Shown: one piece after another, positions 25,926 to 35,429 of the stretch | Layout: every line of letters begins with the position of its first letter | How positions within the stretch are numbered: the first letter of the stretch is position 1 | Source: Aquimarina algiphila | GTDB lineage: Bacteria; Bacteroidota; Bacteroidia; Flavobacteriales; Flavobacteriaceae | Length of the DNA stretch: 64,000 bases | Assembly (NCBI RefSeq): GCF_007489275.1 | Contig: NZ_VLNR01000017.1 | Coordinates: forward strand, 1 to 64,000 | Reading direction: 5' to 3' | Notes under the pieces: model-generated | What the model saw: the letters and a program-made list of their open reading frames with translations, nothing else | What the model was told of the DNA's origin: nothing | Database searches by the model: none | Program-made: the position numbers and the translations under genes

Positions 25926-26359
25926 TTGGTTTCAAATTAGGATAAAAACCATTCAACTTCACTTTAATGCCATGTTTTAGATTACAAAAAGAAGTCATAT
26001 TTTGAACTTTATCGAATTGTTGTCGACAATGCTATCATACCTAAAATCATAATAGTTTGATTTAATAAGTATAGATATATAAGTTTTAAATAGCGATATT
26101 CAAAATCTTTGTAGAAAGCTTTTGACCTAGATTTTTGAAGTAGAAGATATTGGTGTTTTAATGAGTGATATTAGTTCAAATCATATCCACATACATATAG
26201 ATTATATTCCCAGGTTAAAGTGTAAGTTATGTTATAAAGCATATAATTTTGTGCTAGAAGGGTTGATTGGGGTAGGGAGTGTTGTATGAATTGGTTAGCT
26301 TATGTTGAGAGAAAGTATTATTGTTTATTAATAATTTGAATGAAAATTTATAGATATTA
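25926..26359. other. Gene-poor interval with a possible transposase relic
   Basis: About 430 bases between two terminators, with no intact gene. A short frame at 26131-26289 contains HIHIHIDYIP, which is weakly reminiscent of the HxH motif of IS200-type Y1 transposases (NHIHIHI). If so it is a decayed fragment; no second motif confirms it. Confidence 0.3.
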
Positions 26360-26390
26360 AAAAAGGGTTGTCATTACGACAACCCTTTTT
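26360..26390. terminator. Strong bidirectional terminator
   Basis: A 13-bp perfect stem (AAAAAGGGTTGTC with GACAACCCTTTTT) and a 5-base loop. It lies 24 bases after the OmpA-like gene stop on the minus strand. Confidence 0.9.
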
Positions 26391-26413
26391 TAATATATTT
26401 AGAGGTGATATTA

Positions 26414-27277
26414 TTAGTTTCCTCCTGACGCTTTTTTCATTCCGTCTTCAATCATATTGTAGAACTGGTCAAGTTTTGGCAATACAACAATTCTGGTACG
26501 TCTGTTCTTTGCTTTATTAGCAGCAGAACTGTTATCAGCTACAGGTACATAATAACTTCTACCAGCTGCCGTCATACGTTTTGGATCAACTTTAAAATCA
26601 TTTTGCAATACTCTTACTACAGAAGTAGCACGTTTTACACTCAGATCCCAGTTATCTAAAAGTACTTTGTTTTTGATAGGCACATTATCGGTATGACCTT
26701 CTACTAAGAATTCGATATCTGGTTTGTCATTAACTACTTTGGCAACTTTACCAAGTACTTCACGAGCTCTTGCAGATACATTGTAGCTACCACTCTTGAA
26801 AAGTAGTTTGTCAGAAATAGAAACATATACTACTCCTTTTTCTACATTAATTTCGATATCCTCATCAGCAAGATTTCCTAAAGCGCCTTTAAGACTTGTT
26901 ACAAGTGCTAAGGTTACAGAATCCTTTTTGGTAATAGCATCTTGCATTGTTCTTATCTGCATATCTTTTTCCTTGATACTCTCTAAAGATTTTTCAAGAT
27001 TCTCTGCTTCTTTTGTCGATAAAGTGGCTAAATTACCTACGTTATTTAATAAAGCAGAATTTTGATTTTTAAGATTTGATACTTGATCCTGAAGAACTTT
27101 AAGTTGCGAAGTCGAACTTGATTTTTCTTCTAGACAGCTATTTAATTTTACCGTTGCGGAATTTAATAGATCCTCTGTTTCTTTTTGTTTGGCTTCTAAA
27201 TCTGAAAATTTCTTCTGAGAGACACAAGAAGATAACAGAATTGCAAGGGAAGCCCCAATAATCATTACTTTTTTCAT
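26414..27277 (-). CDS. OmpA-family outer membrane lipoprotein
   Basis: A 287-residue lipoprotein. ATG 27277 is chosen because it gives a normal signal with lipobox LLSSC; a start at 27319 would add 14 residues. Residues 25-130 form a coiled coil. The C-terminal OmpA domain has VEGHTDNVPIK, NWDLSVKRATSVVRVL and NRRTRIVVLP, which bind peptidoglycan. It probably ties the outer membrane to the cell wall. It is transcribed alone and has a strong terminator. Confidence 0.93.
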   Translation of the reverse strand: MKKVMIIGASLAILLSSCVSQKKFSDLEAKQKETEDLLNSATVKLNSCLEEKSSSTSQLKVLQDQVSNLKNQNSALLNNVGNLATLSTKEAENLEKSLESIKEKDMQIRTMQDAITKKDSVTLALVTSLKGALGNLADEDIEINVEKGVVYVSISDKLLFKSGSYNVSARAREVLGKVAKVVNDKPDIEFLVEGHTDNVPIKNKVLLDNWDLSVKRATSVVRVLQNDFKVDPKRMTAAGRSYYVPVADNSSAANKAKNRRTRIVVLPKLDQFYNMIEDGMKKASGGN

Positions 27278-27375
27278 TAGAAAATTTGTTTTTAGTCTTA
27301 TTCTGGTTATATAACTCAAAATTATTAAAATTGTGACGTAATACTAGGTCATTAACAATAATTTATTATATACCC

Positions 27376-28368
27376 TTATAATTGATTGAAATGTTTACGT
27401 TTCAAAATAAAATACTGCCATACAACGGAAAAAAATGAATAATATTTCCCCGTTTTAGAAAGTTTTTTACGTTTTTTAATAAAAGTGTTAAAATTAGCAT
27501 AGAAGCTTAAATGAGCCTTAAAGATAGCAAGGAAGTGTGAAAACTTACCTTGTAGTATAAATCGAGCAGCTGCAAGCCCATCCATTAGCATTCTTATTAA
27601 AATTAATCCCCATACACCATTTCCGGGAACATTTTTAACTAATAGATATAAACTGTTTCTAAAATTAAGGAACGTTTTTTTAGGATTCATTGTACCTAAA
27701 GTTGCACCTCCAAGATGGTAAATAACAGATGAACCATCATACATTATTTTATAACCTTGGTTATGTATCCTCCAACAAAGATCAATTTCTTCTTGATGAG
27801 CAAAAAAATCTTCATCTAATTTACCGACTTCTTCAAATACTTGTTTTCTTATAAACAAACATGCACCACTTGCCCAGAATATTTGGGTTGTATCATTATA
27901 TTGCCCTTTATCTTCTTCAAGTGTATCAAATATTCTTCCTCTGCAATATGGATATCCCAGCTTATCAATATACCCTCCTGCAGCACCTGCATATTCAAAA
28001 TATGACTTCTTTTTGTAATCTAAAATTTTTGGCTGTATGGCCGCAATCTCTTTAGAAGTTTCGAATGTTTTGATGACAGGAACTAACCAATTTTGAGTTA
28101 CTTCAACATCACTATTTAGAAGACAATAAATATCTGCATCGATTTTTGCTAAAGCATCATTATATCCTTTTGCATATCCTCCATTAATTTCATTTCTAAT
28201 AATCTTTACCTGCGGAAAAGATGTTTGTGTATATGATATAGAGTCATCAGTAGAGGCGTTATCGGCAAGGTATACCGTTGCTTCCTCAGAGTATCTAATT
28301 ACCGAAGGTAAAAATTCTTCTAGTAATGATCTACCATTCCAATTTAATATAACTACTGCAATATTCAC
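27376..28368 (-). CDS. Family 2 glycosyltransferase
   Basis: A 330-residue GT2 (rhamnosyl-transferase-like) enzyme. The N-terminus VVILNWNGRSLLEEFLPS is the nucleotide-sugar fold; LADNASTDDS and LLNSDVEVT supply the acidic metal-binding region. The middle holds FFAHQEEIDLCWR (the catalytic ED motif of the family), and the C-terminal part has hydrophobic and basic stretches that suggest membrane association. It transfers a sugar, probably to a cell-surface glycan. Donor and acceptor are unknown. It stands alone, 98 bases after the OmpA gene start. Confidence 0.9.
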   Translation of the reverse strand: MNIAVVILNWNGRSLLEEFLPSVIRYSEEATVYLADNASTDDSISYTQTSFPQVKIIRNEINGGYAKGYNDALAKIDADIYCLLNSDVEVTQNWLVPVIKTFETSKEIAAIQPKILDYKKKSYFEYAGAAGGYIDKLGYPYCRGRIFDTLEEDKGQYNDTTQIFWASGACLFIRKQVFEEVGKLDEDFFAHQEEIDLCWRIHNQGYKIMYDGSSVIYHLGGATLGTMNPKKTFLNFRNSLYLLVKNVPGNGVWGLILIRMLMDGLAAARFILQGKFSHFLAIFKAHLSFYANFNTFIKKRKKLSKTGKYYSFFSVVWQYFILKRKHFNQL

Positions 28369-28442
28369 ACTGCAAATTAAAGAGTTTAATTGAAAATTAG
28401 CAGTAGATAATCCATAATTTATGGGAATATTTTTTTAAAATA

Positions 28443-28492
28443 AGAAAATCAATTTCTACAAGTTGGTCCACTTGATGAGAAATTGATTTTCT
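28443..28492 (-). terminator. Long hairpin, probable terminator of the HEIGH protease
   Basis: A 15-bp perfect outer stem (28443-28457 with 28478-28492) and a 5-bp inner stem (CAAGT with ACTTG). On the minus strand it is followed by TTATTTT. It lies 69 bases after the stop at 28561. Confidence 0.6.
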
Positions 28493-28560
28493 ATAATAAT
28501 TACATTTAACCTATAACTGGTAAAACGTTAGTGATTTAGGTTAAAATGTATAGATGTTTG

Positions 28561-29751
28561 TTAGCGTAATATATAACAAGCAACTCCCTCATATCGATAT
28601 CCTGCTGCACCGTTACCTTCGTTACGATTTGTAGTGTAAAAATGATTTACAACAGTACTGTTGTAAAAACGATATAATGGAATTCTACCACTGCCTCTAG
28701 ACGAATATACATATCCAGCTACTCCTTGATATTGATAACCAGCAGCATTAGCTACTTCTCCACGATTCGTAGAATAAAAATGATTTTTGGCATTTCTGTT
28801 GTATGCTTTATACAGAGGAATAGTACCAGCTACTTTTTTATCAAATACTTTACCTATGGCTCCCTCTAATCTATATCCTGAAGGTGCGCTTCGGTTAGTA
28901 CTGTAGAAATGATCAACAGCTCCACTATTGTAGAATCTATAGAATGTTTTTGGAGTTACAACAGGAGGTGTTGGTGTATTTGGAAATAAATATCTAATAG
29001 CAGTTTTATCTCCATTACTAAAATTATTAATTGTACATGCTTTTCCTCCATTCATTACAGATAGAGCATCTAGATTTGGTGTTCCGGGGATTAGACTTCC
29101 AAAAGATTGATTGGTGTGAGTAATCCCAACATTATGACCTATTTCATGTTGTACATTGGCTATTCTCATATTTTGAGTAATTGCGTTGCCACAAAGTCCT
29201 GGAGAATTAAAATCAGGATTTACCCAAATCCCTCTGCCTGGTAATCCGTTTCCAGTCGGAAATGTTCCTCGTCCAAAAACGTTAGATGCTAAGTTAATTG
29301 AAGGATCTTGCGAATCATACATGATCTGAATATGAGAATTAGAAGATGATGTTGTGACACTCAATTTAAGTTTTGAATTTACTGAGTTCCATCGATTAAT
29401 AGCTTGTACAGACGCATTTCTCCAATTCGCATCCATTCCAGGGTTGATGTAAACCCTTACATTAGAAATGGTAACAGATTGTGGGTGTCGTCTTTGTTTG
29501 GAAACAGGATCTTCTGGATCAGGATATTTTGCATTTTTATCAAAAACAATATCTCCATCTACTAGGTAGTAGTCTCCAAGATCTTCAATAACGTCTTTTG
29601 AAAATCCCCATTTTTCTATAGTTTTTAGTACTGCATCATTTTGTTGCTCAATAGCATCTTCATTTGATACATCCTGATCTACCTCACAAGAGGTCATAAT
29701 AAGTAGCAAGCAAGATAAAATTGCAATGCCAAATGATTTTAATGAATTCAT
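28561..29751 (-). CDS. HEIGH metalloprotease with DUF5648 repeats
   Basis: A 396-residue lipoprotein (LLLIMTSCEV, lipobox Cys). The zincin domain has VQHEIGHNVGITHTN, the M10/M57-type HExxHxxGxxH zinc site, near residues 205-220. Residues 275-396 hold three repeats of about 45 residues with FYRFYNS/KAYN, DHFYSTNR/NHFYTTNR and GYRLEG, matching the DUF5648 beta repeat. The repeats probably bind a partner or cell surface. It is a secreted endopeptidase in an outer-membrane location. It has its own hairpin terminator. Confidence 0.88.
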   Translation of the reverse strand: MNSLKSFGIAILSCLLLIMTSCEVDQDVSNEDAIEQQNDAVLKTIEKWGFSKDVIEDLGDYYLVDGDIVFDKNAKYPDPEDPVSKQRRHPQSVTISNVRVYINPGMDANWRNASVQAINRWNSVNSKLKLSVTTSSSNSHIQIMYDSQDPSINLASNVFGRGTFPTGNGLPGRGIWVNPDFNSPGLCGNAITQNMRIANVQHEIGHNVGITHTNQSFGSLIPGTPNLDALSVMNGGKACTINNFSNGDKTAIRYLFPNTPTPPVVTPKTFYRFYNSGAVDHFYSTNRSAPSGYRLEGAIGKVFDKKVAGTIPLYKAYNRNAKNHFYSTNRGEVANAAGYQYQGVAGYVYSSRGSGRIPLYRFYNSTVVNHFYTTNRNEGNGAAGYRYEGVACYILR

Positions 29752-29954
29752 AATTTTTAAGTTTTAAGATGTAGTTTTACCAGTTTGTAGTTATTTAAGA
29801 CTTGAAATTATCAGAACTCATTTTGTTTTACAAGCCAACATTCTTGATATTTATAAATCTAAACTTCAAATTCATAAATTTAAGGTGACTGTTTTTGTTG
29901 GTTGAAGTATTTTTGAGGTGTTTAAATTGTTGTAAAATAATGGTTTAAGTGAAG

Positions 29955-30398
29955 TTATTTGTACTTAGGAATATCTTTTAGAAAAGTATACTGTTCATCA
30001 ACATAATTCATCTGGCAATAGTAATGATCAAGACCATTTGTGATCATCAGATATTCGGCATCCAGAGCAAGGTTGTATCTTGCAATTTGATCAAAAACAT
30101 TTTGGGTTATTTTTATACTAGCAGATTTACACTCAACTATAAGGTAGATACTTCCATTCGGATTAAAAATTATAATGTCATATCGTTTAGTCAGTCCATT
30201 GAGTTTAATTAGTTTTTCTACATTAATTAAACTTTCAGGATATTTTTTTTCGTCAATAAGATATTGAATGGTATGTTGTCGAACCCATTCTTCTGGAGTA
30301 AGGACAACAAATTTTTTGCGGATTCTGTCAAAAATAGAAACTTTATTTTCGCTACTTTTGAATCTGAATTGATACTCTGGAAAGTTAAGCTTTTGCAT
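29955..30398 (-). CDS. Orphan HsdR-N-like nuclease-domain protein
   Basis: A 147-residue protein with the type I restriction HsdR N-terminal fold (PD-(D/E)xK superfamily). Visible are KRYDIIIFNPNGSIYLIVECK, the Asp and the ExK pair, and TQNVFDQIARYNLALDAEYLMITNG. No helicase, methylase or specificity subunit is nearby. I recall this gene often lying next to holA in Flavobacteria, so it is probably a conserved housekeeping nuclease of unknown role and not a remnant restriction system. It is divergent from holA with 26 bases between. Confidence 0.82.
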   Translation of the reverse strand: MQKLNFPEYQFRFKSSENKVSIFDRIRKKFVVLTPEEWVRQHTIQYLIDEKKYPESLINVEKLIKLNGLTKRYDIIIFNPNGSIYLIVECKSASIKITQNVFDQIARYNLALDAEYLMITNGLDHYYCQMNYVDEQYTFLKDIPKYK

Positions 30399-30424
30399 AG
30401 TACAAATTTGATGAATTTTTCTGA

Positions 30425-31429
30425 ATGGATGAAGTAAAACAAATCGTAAGCGATATTAAAAGTGGAAACATAAAACCCGTCTATTTTTTGATGGGAGAAG
30501 AGCCTTATTATATTGATAAGATTTCTGAGTTTATAGATAAGAATGTACTTGCTGAAGAGGAAAAGGGGTTCAATCAAATGGTGCTTTATGGTAGAGATGT
30601 AACTATTGATGATATTGTTGGAAATGCTAAGCGTTTTCCTATGATGGCAGAGCGACAGGTTGTTATTGTTAAAGAAGCACAAGAATTATCAAGAACAATA
30701 GAAAAACTTGCTGATTATGTAGAAAACCCACAACCTTCTACAGTTTTGGTTATGTGCTATAAATACAAAAAGATAGATAAACGTAAAAAGCTCTATAAAG
30801 TAGTTGCTAAAAACGGGGTTATTTTTGAAGGGAAAAAACTATATGAAAATCAGGTTGCAGATTGGATAAGAAGAGTATTAGCAGGAGGTAAATATTCAAT
30901 TGAACCAAAAGCAGCTCAAATGCTTGTGGAGTTTTTAGGAACTGACCTTAGCAAGATAAATAATGAAGTAGAAAAATTAAAACTAATTATTCCGGCTGGT
31001 TCTCAGATTACTGCTGATCAAATAGAAGAGAATATTGGTATAAGTAAGGAATTTAATAATTTTGAGCTTCGTAAAGCTATTGGAACGAGAAATGGAGTTA
31101 AAGCACATAGGATAATTAATTACTTTGCTCAAAATCCCAAGGATAACCCTCTTGTAGTCACTATTTCTTTGCTATATAGTTTTTTTTCTCAGGTATTACA
31201 ATATCACGGTTTATCAGATAAGTCACAACGCAATGTAGCTAGTGCTCTCAAAATCAATCCTTATTTTGTCAAAGATTATTCAGAAGCAGCACATAACTAT
31301 CCTATGAAAAAAGTAAGTAGAATCATTGCCTTTTTAAGAGAGGCTGACATAAAGAGTAAAGGAGTAGGAGCAGCAAATCTTCCTCAAGGAGATATTTTAA
31401 AAGAACTTTTAGTCAAAATAATGCGATAA
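30425..31429 (+). CDS. holA: DNA polymerase III subunit delta
   Basis: A 334-residue clamp-loader delta subunit. The N-terminal AAA+ fold begins IKSGNIKPVYFLMGEEPYYID. It contains RFPMMAERQVVIVKEAQEL and TVLVMCYKYKKIDKRKKLYK, as in other Bacteroidetes HolA. The ATPase motifs are absent, as usual for delta. The C-terminal collar has SRIIAFLREADIKSKG. It opens the beta clamp within the loader complex. Its gene converges on the LpxR-like gene with 4 bases between. Confidence 0.95.
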   Translation: MDEVKQIVSDIKSGNIKPVYFLMGEEPYYIDKISEFIDKNVLAEEEKGFNQMVLYGRDVTIDDIVGNAKRFPMMAERQVVIVKEAQELSRTIEKLADYVENPQPSTVLVMCYKYKKIDKRKKLYKVVAKNGVIFEGKKLYENQVADWIRRVLAGGKYSIEPKAAQMLVEFLGTDLSKINNEVEKLKLIIPAGSQITADQIEENIGISKEFNNFELRKAIGTRNGVKAHRIINYFAQNPKDNPLVVTISLLYSFFSQVLQYHGLSDKSQRNVASALKINPYFVKDYSEAAHNYPMKKVSRIIAFLREADIKSKGVGAANLPQGDILKELLVKIMR

Positions 31430-31433
31430 GAGG

Positions 31434-32411
31434 TTAGAACCTATAGGCCACACCAACAATTCCGAATACATGATTTTGAGCAGTATCTAACACTCCGGTA
31501 GACCAGGAATAGATAACACTTAATGAAAGTCGATTTCTAGAGAAATGGATTTCATTATTCATATGCCATGATAAATTATTCAGATCGGATACAGAAACTG
31601 GATCATCTTTAAATAAATTTCCCTGAATCGTTGCATTAAATAAATTAATTCTTGATTCAATACTAAACTGAAAGAAAATCTCTGTCGTTTTTTTAGGAGA
31701 TAGAATTGAATTATTAAAACTGACAGAATGGGTGGGTTTTTCAAATTTCCCTAATCTGAATCCTGCAGTAGGAGCTGCTTGAATATATAAGTTTCCTAGC
31801 TTTAAATTGCCTTTACCAAAGAAATTTAGCCAATTATTATTTGGGTTAAAATCGTATAGATAATCCAAATTCATATTGACAAGGAATTGATCTTTAAGTT
31901 GAAATTGCCACCCATCATAAATAGGATCATTACTAATACTTTCATGAAACCAATCTTGTAAATTTCTGGCTTGAGATGAAGGTCCCAGAATTCCTGTAAG
32001 TACTTCAGCTTTTAAAAAAGAGCGATCAAATACATAGGTAGTGTTTAGAAAAGCATAAAGTAATCCAGCAAAGGGTCTGTCAAAATTCTCTGGACCTTCT
32101 ACAATATCTGTTTTTACAAACTCATCAATCCCAGAAGGGGTATACCCCTCTATTTTGACACCAATATTGTAAAAATTTGTGATTTTATTTTTAAAAATAT
32201 TTTGTAATCCTAGAAATTTATCTGCAGTAAAAGAATAATCAAAACCTACACCATAGGAGTAATATCTATCTGTATCTCTATAGAATACGTAAATATCATT
32301 ATCGTTTGTCGATCTAATCTGATTCTTAAAATGATTCTCCTGACTAGTTATATAAAAAGGGCAGAGGAGGGTAAATAAAAATGTAAAAAAAAGCAAGTTT
32401 TTTCTAAGCAT
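31434..32411 (-). CDS. Lipid A deacylase LpxR-like protein
   Basis: A 325-residue outer membrane beta-barrel. After a signal peptide (LLFFTFLFTLLCPFYITSQ) comes NDNDIYVFYRDTDRYYSYGVGFDYS, recalling the LpxR N-D site and YYSYG. The WFHESISND segment could provide the catalytic His, and WQFQLKDQ the family GW..QL box. It ends in the barrel-type VGVAYRF. LpxR removes 3'-acyloxyacyl chains from lipid A; whether this homologue does so is inferred from the family. Confidence 0.82.
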   Translation of the reverse strand: MLRKNLLFFTFLFTLLCPFYITSQENHFKNQIRSTNDNDIYVFYRDTDRYYSYGVGFDYSFTADKFLGLQNIFKNKITNFYNIGVKIEGYTPSGIDEFVKTDIVEGPENFDRPFAGLLYAFLNTTYVFDRSFLKAEVLTGILGPSSQARNLQDWFHESISNDPIYDGWQFQLKDQFLVNMNLDYLYDFNPNNNWLNFFGKGNLKLGNLYIQAAPTAGFRLGKFEKPTHSVSFNNSILSPKKTTEIFFQFSIESRINLFNATIQGNLFKDDPVSVSDLNNLSWHMNNEIHFSRNRLSLSVIYSWSTGVLDTAQNHVFGIVGVAYRF

Positions 32412-32610
32412 TGATTATTGAGTTAAAGATCAGTAATTATTAAGTACATTAACTTTTTTAATGATTAAGACGATTTTTTAATGGTATACTAACTAATATT
32501 ATTTAGAAATATAATATATGGATACCTACTTAATCAAAAGGATACAATTATCTTTATGTTATTAAAACAATTCAAATGTATAGAGATTATTACATATTCA
32601 ACCTTAATTG

Positions 32611-33957
32611 ATGAAAATTATTAAGTTTTTTAATGCTACAATTTTTCCTATCCTATTAGTTAATTTCATAGGGATATTGGGATATAGTATTGTAATTCCT
32701 ATTTTAATATTTATCGTTGTTGACCTTGGAGGAAATGGCTTTATATATGGTATTTTGGGAGCGATGTATCCTTTCTTTCAATTAATAGGAGCTCCGGTTT
32801 TAGGAAAATTATCAGATCGTATTGGTCGTAAAAAAGTACTGATGATAAGTCAAGCGGGAACATTTATAGCCTGGTTGTTGTTTTTACTGGCTTTTATTCT
32901 TCCTAAGACCACACTTTGGTCATCAGATGCTGATTTTACCGGAAGTTATATTATGACATTACCACTCATCTTACTTTTTGTAGCCAGGATTTTTGACGGC
33001 TTCACCGGAGGTAATGTATCAGTAGCTAATGCATATTTGTCAGATATTTCTACAGACGATGATAGAGATAAGAATTTTGGAATGATGGGCGCATCAACAA
33101 GCCTTGGCTTTGTCTTGGGGCCTGCGGTTGCAGGAATATTAGCATCTACTTTTTTGGGAGAAGCATTACCGATTATTCTGGCTGCTATGATTTCATTGAT
33201 TGCCATTATTGTGATTACATTAAAACTACACGAAAGTAATCCTTGCGTGGTAGATACTGGTAGTTCTGGGTTGACATCTTTTAGAAGGTTTTTTCAGGTA
33301 GAACATAAGGATTGTTATACTGATGATATAAAATCAGAAGTAAAGGCAAATACATTTTTAGAAATTCTAAAACTAGATCAAATTCCATTATTATACGCTA
33401 TATATTTTCTTACTTTTTTAGCCTTTAGTCTTTTTTATGCAGGCTTACCTATTTATGCCTCTACTATATTGAAGTGGTCATCGATAGAACTTGGAGTTTT
33501 TCTGGCATATTCAAGCGTCATAATGATCTTAGTACAAGGGCCATTATTATCCTATTTATCAGGTAAAGTTTCAAACATTTTATTTGTTGCAGTAGGAACT
33601 ATATTTTTGGCGATAAGCTTCTATGCGCTATCTTTTCCTAATATTATTGTTATGTATGTTGCAAACACTCTACTATCTCTAGGTAATGGTTTAATGTGGC
33701 CAAATTTTTTATCATTATTATCTAAAACAGGAAATCATCAGACTCAAGGAACAATCCAGGGATACGGCAACAGTATTGGAAGTTGCGCAAGTATTTTCGG
33801 GCTTATTCTTGGAGGTGTCCTTTTTGAAAATTTACAGACACAAGTTTTTAGTATTGGAGCGGTAATATTTCTTTTGATATTTATTTTGGTTCTTGTAAAT
33901 TATCTGAAAAATAAAAAAAACTTAAGATCAGAACAACATCGGGTTGAGACAGCATAA
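32611..33957 (+). CDS. MFS exporter (tetracycline-resistance-like)
   Basis: A 448-residue 12-helix transporter of the MFS drug-antiporter type. ATG 32611 is preferred over the preceding TTG 32608. After helix 2 is GKLSDRIGRKKVLM, the MFS motif A. FDGFTGGNVSVANAYLSDIS and GFVLGPAVAGILAS are helix-4/5 motifs. The central cytoplasmic loop (residues about 205-245) is unusually charged and has two cysteines. It probably exports a small molecule by proton antiport. No regulator is adjacent. It converges on the Kelch gene with 17 bases between. Confidence 0.88.
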   Translation: MKIIKFFNATIFPILLVNFIGILGYSIVIPILIFIVVDLGGNGFIYGILGAMYPFFQLIGAPVLGKLSDRIGRKKVLMISQAGTFIAWLLFLLAFILPKTTLWSSDADFTGSYIMTLPLILLFVARIFDGFTGGNVSVANAYLSDISTDDDRDKNFGMMGASTSLGFVLGPAVAGILASTFLGEALPIILAAMISLIAIIVITLKLHESNPCVVDTGSSGLTSFRRFFQVEHKDCYTDDIKSEVKANTFLEILKLDQIPLLYAIYFLTFLAFSLFYAGLPIYASTILKWSSIELGVFLAYSSVIMILVQGPLLSYLSGKVSNILFVAVGTIFLAISFYALSFPNIIVMYVANTLLSLGNGLMWPNFLSLLSKTGNHQTQGTIQGYGNSIGSCASIFGLILGGVLFENLQTQVFSIGAVIFLLIFILVLVNYLKNKKNLRSEQHRVETA

Positions 33958-33974
33958 TATCACAACATCTAACT

Positions 33975-35282
33975 TTAATTCGATGGAATCAGTTTAAGTT
34001 TAATATTTAAATTCTTGCCGTCATCATACGTGATAATTAGATTTGCTGTTTTCTGAACCGTTGAGGTATTCGCTAGCATAGTTATTTCTTGTGTAGTTTT
34101 TGATTTAATAAGATGATTGAGCAGGGTTTTCTTTATTACAAAATTAGAAGATCCGTCCCCTATAATGGCAATATTAGTGATGAAATTACCAGCATTCCCA
34201 CCAGATGAAGTAATTGAAATATCTCTTGTTTTATTTGGATTAAAAATAACTTCTTTGACAGCGCTTAAGGTACTTGCGCGTATTGTATCTCCTTTGGGTT
34301 CATCTTTTTTATAAACTTCCATGTGATGTTGTCTTCCGCCTGCTTGTACAGGAGAACCTCCCGCAATATATATTCCTTTTCCTGATACTATGGCTTGAGT
34401 ACCATGACGGGGAAAGTTTAAATCAGACTTGTTAGACCATGAGTTGGTTGAAGGCTTATAAGCTTCTACTTTTTTAAAAGCCGGACCCCGAGTTGTTCCT
34501 TCACCACCAATTACAAATAATTCATTCTCAAATACAATAATACTTGCTCCAGCTCTTGGAGTAGGTAAGTTTTGCTTTTTATTTAATGTTGACCATTTAC
34601 CTTTTTTAAGGTCATAGACATCAACTTGAGATATTAAGGGACCAAATGTACCTCCAGGGCCTCCAGACTTTCGTCCACTTATAGCATAGATGTTATCATC
34701 AATAATGGCTGCACTAAAATGATCTCGCGATATTGGAGCATCTTTTAGTTGCTTCCAGTTGTTATTTAATGGGTCATATACATCAAACCAAGGAATATAC
34801 CCTCCGTTATGGCCTTTGGTATTTCCTCCAACCAAATAAAACTTATCTTTGTACGTTACTAGACCTGCACCACCTCTTCTTCGTTTAGGAGGTATCATAG
34901 GACCTTCCATCCATATATTTAATGACGGATTGTAAATGTAAATATGATCTGCCGGAATTTCGTTAGGAAAGTTATTGGTTTTAAAAGCTCCGATAATCCA
35001 TACTAAACCATCATATTCTGTAGCCTGAAAATGATTAAATTCTATTGGTGCCTCTGTACCTTGAGACCATGTATTGCTACTATAATCATATATGTCAAGT
35101 CTTTTTGCCTGCTCTCTTCCTCCAAACATTATGAATTTGTTACCGGATTGAACAAATGAACATTCGTGCCGTGCAACATAATTTTCACTTTCATTTTTAT
35201 TTATCCAGTAATCTTGAGCATATGCTGAATTAAAAAAACTGATTATGCAAATTGTAGATAATAAAAAAAGATCATTCTTCAT
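33975..35282 (-). CDS. Secreted Kelch-repeat protein
   Basis: A 435-residue exported beta-propeller protein. ATG 35282 gives a signal peptide ending in NSAYAQ; an upstream start at 35366 adds 28 unlikely residues. The propeller has repeats with YDxxSNTW, GGR/GGNTKG and VDVYDLKKGKW. The last 100 residues form a HYDIN/ASPM-like beta domain (SGGNAGNFITNI, NLIITYDDG). No catalytic residue is obvious. Galactose-oxidase-like enzymes share the propeller but lack this C-terminal part. A binding role at the surface is likely. Confidence 0.88.
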   Translation of the reverse strand: MKNDLFLLSTICIISFFNSAYAQDYWINKNESENYVARHECSFVQSGNKFIMFGGREQAKRLDIYDYSSNTWSQGTEAPIEFNHFQATEYDGLVWIIGAFKTNNFPNEIPADHIYIYNPSLNIWMEGPMIPPKRRRGGAGLVTYKDKFYLVGGNTKGHNGGYIPWFDVYDPLNNNWKQLKDAPISRDHFSAAIIDDNIYAISGRKSGGPGGTFGPLISQVDVYDLKKGKWSTLNKKQNLPTPRAGASIIVFENELFVIGGEGTTRGPAFKKVEAYKPSTNSWSNKSDLNFPRHGTQAIVSGKGIYIAGGSPVQAGGRQHHMEVYKKDEPKGDTIRASTLSAVKEVIFNPNKTRDISITSSGGNAGNFITNIAIIGDGSSNFVIKKTLLNHLIKSKTTQEITMLANTSTVQKTANLIITYDDGKNLNIKLKLIPSN

Positions 35283-35429
35283 GATGTACAAGTTTTGATA
35301 AGTATGAATATATTTGGTTTTTAAACTATAAACAAAACTCACATCTATTATCCTATAACATATCACTTTTTATGATGACCAATTGTTTTATTTTTTGATT
35401 TGTACAGAGCTTTTAAATAATTAATGTTA

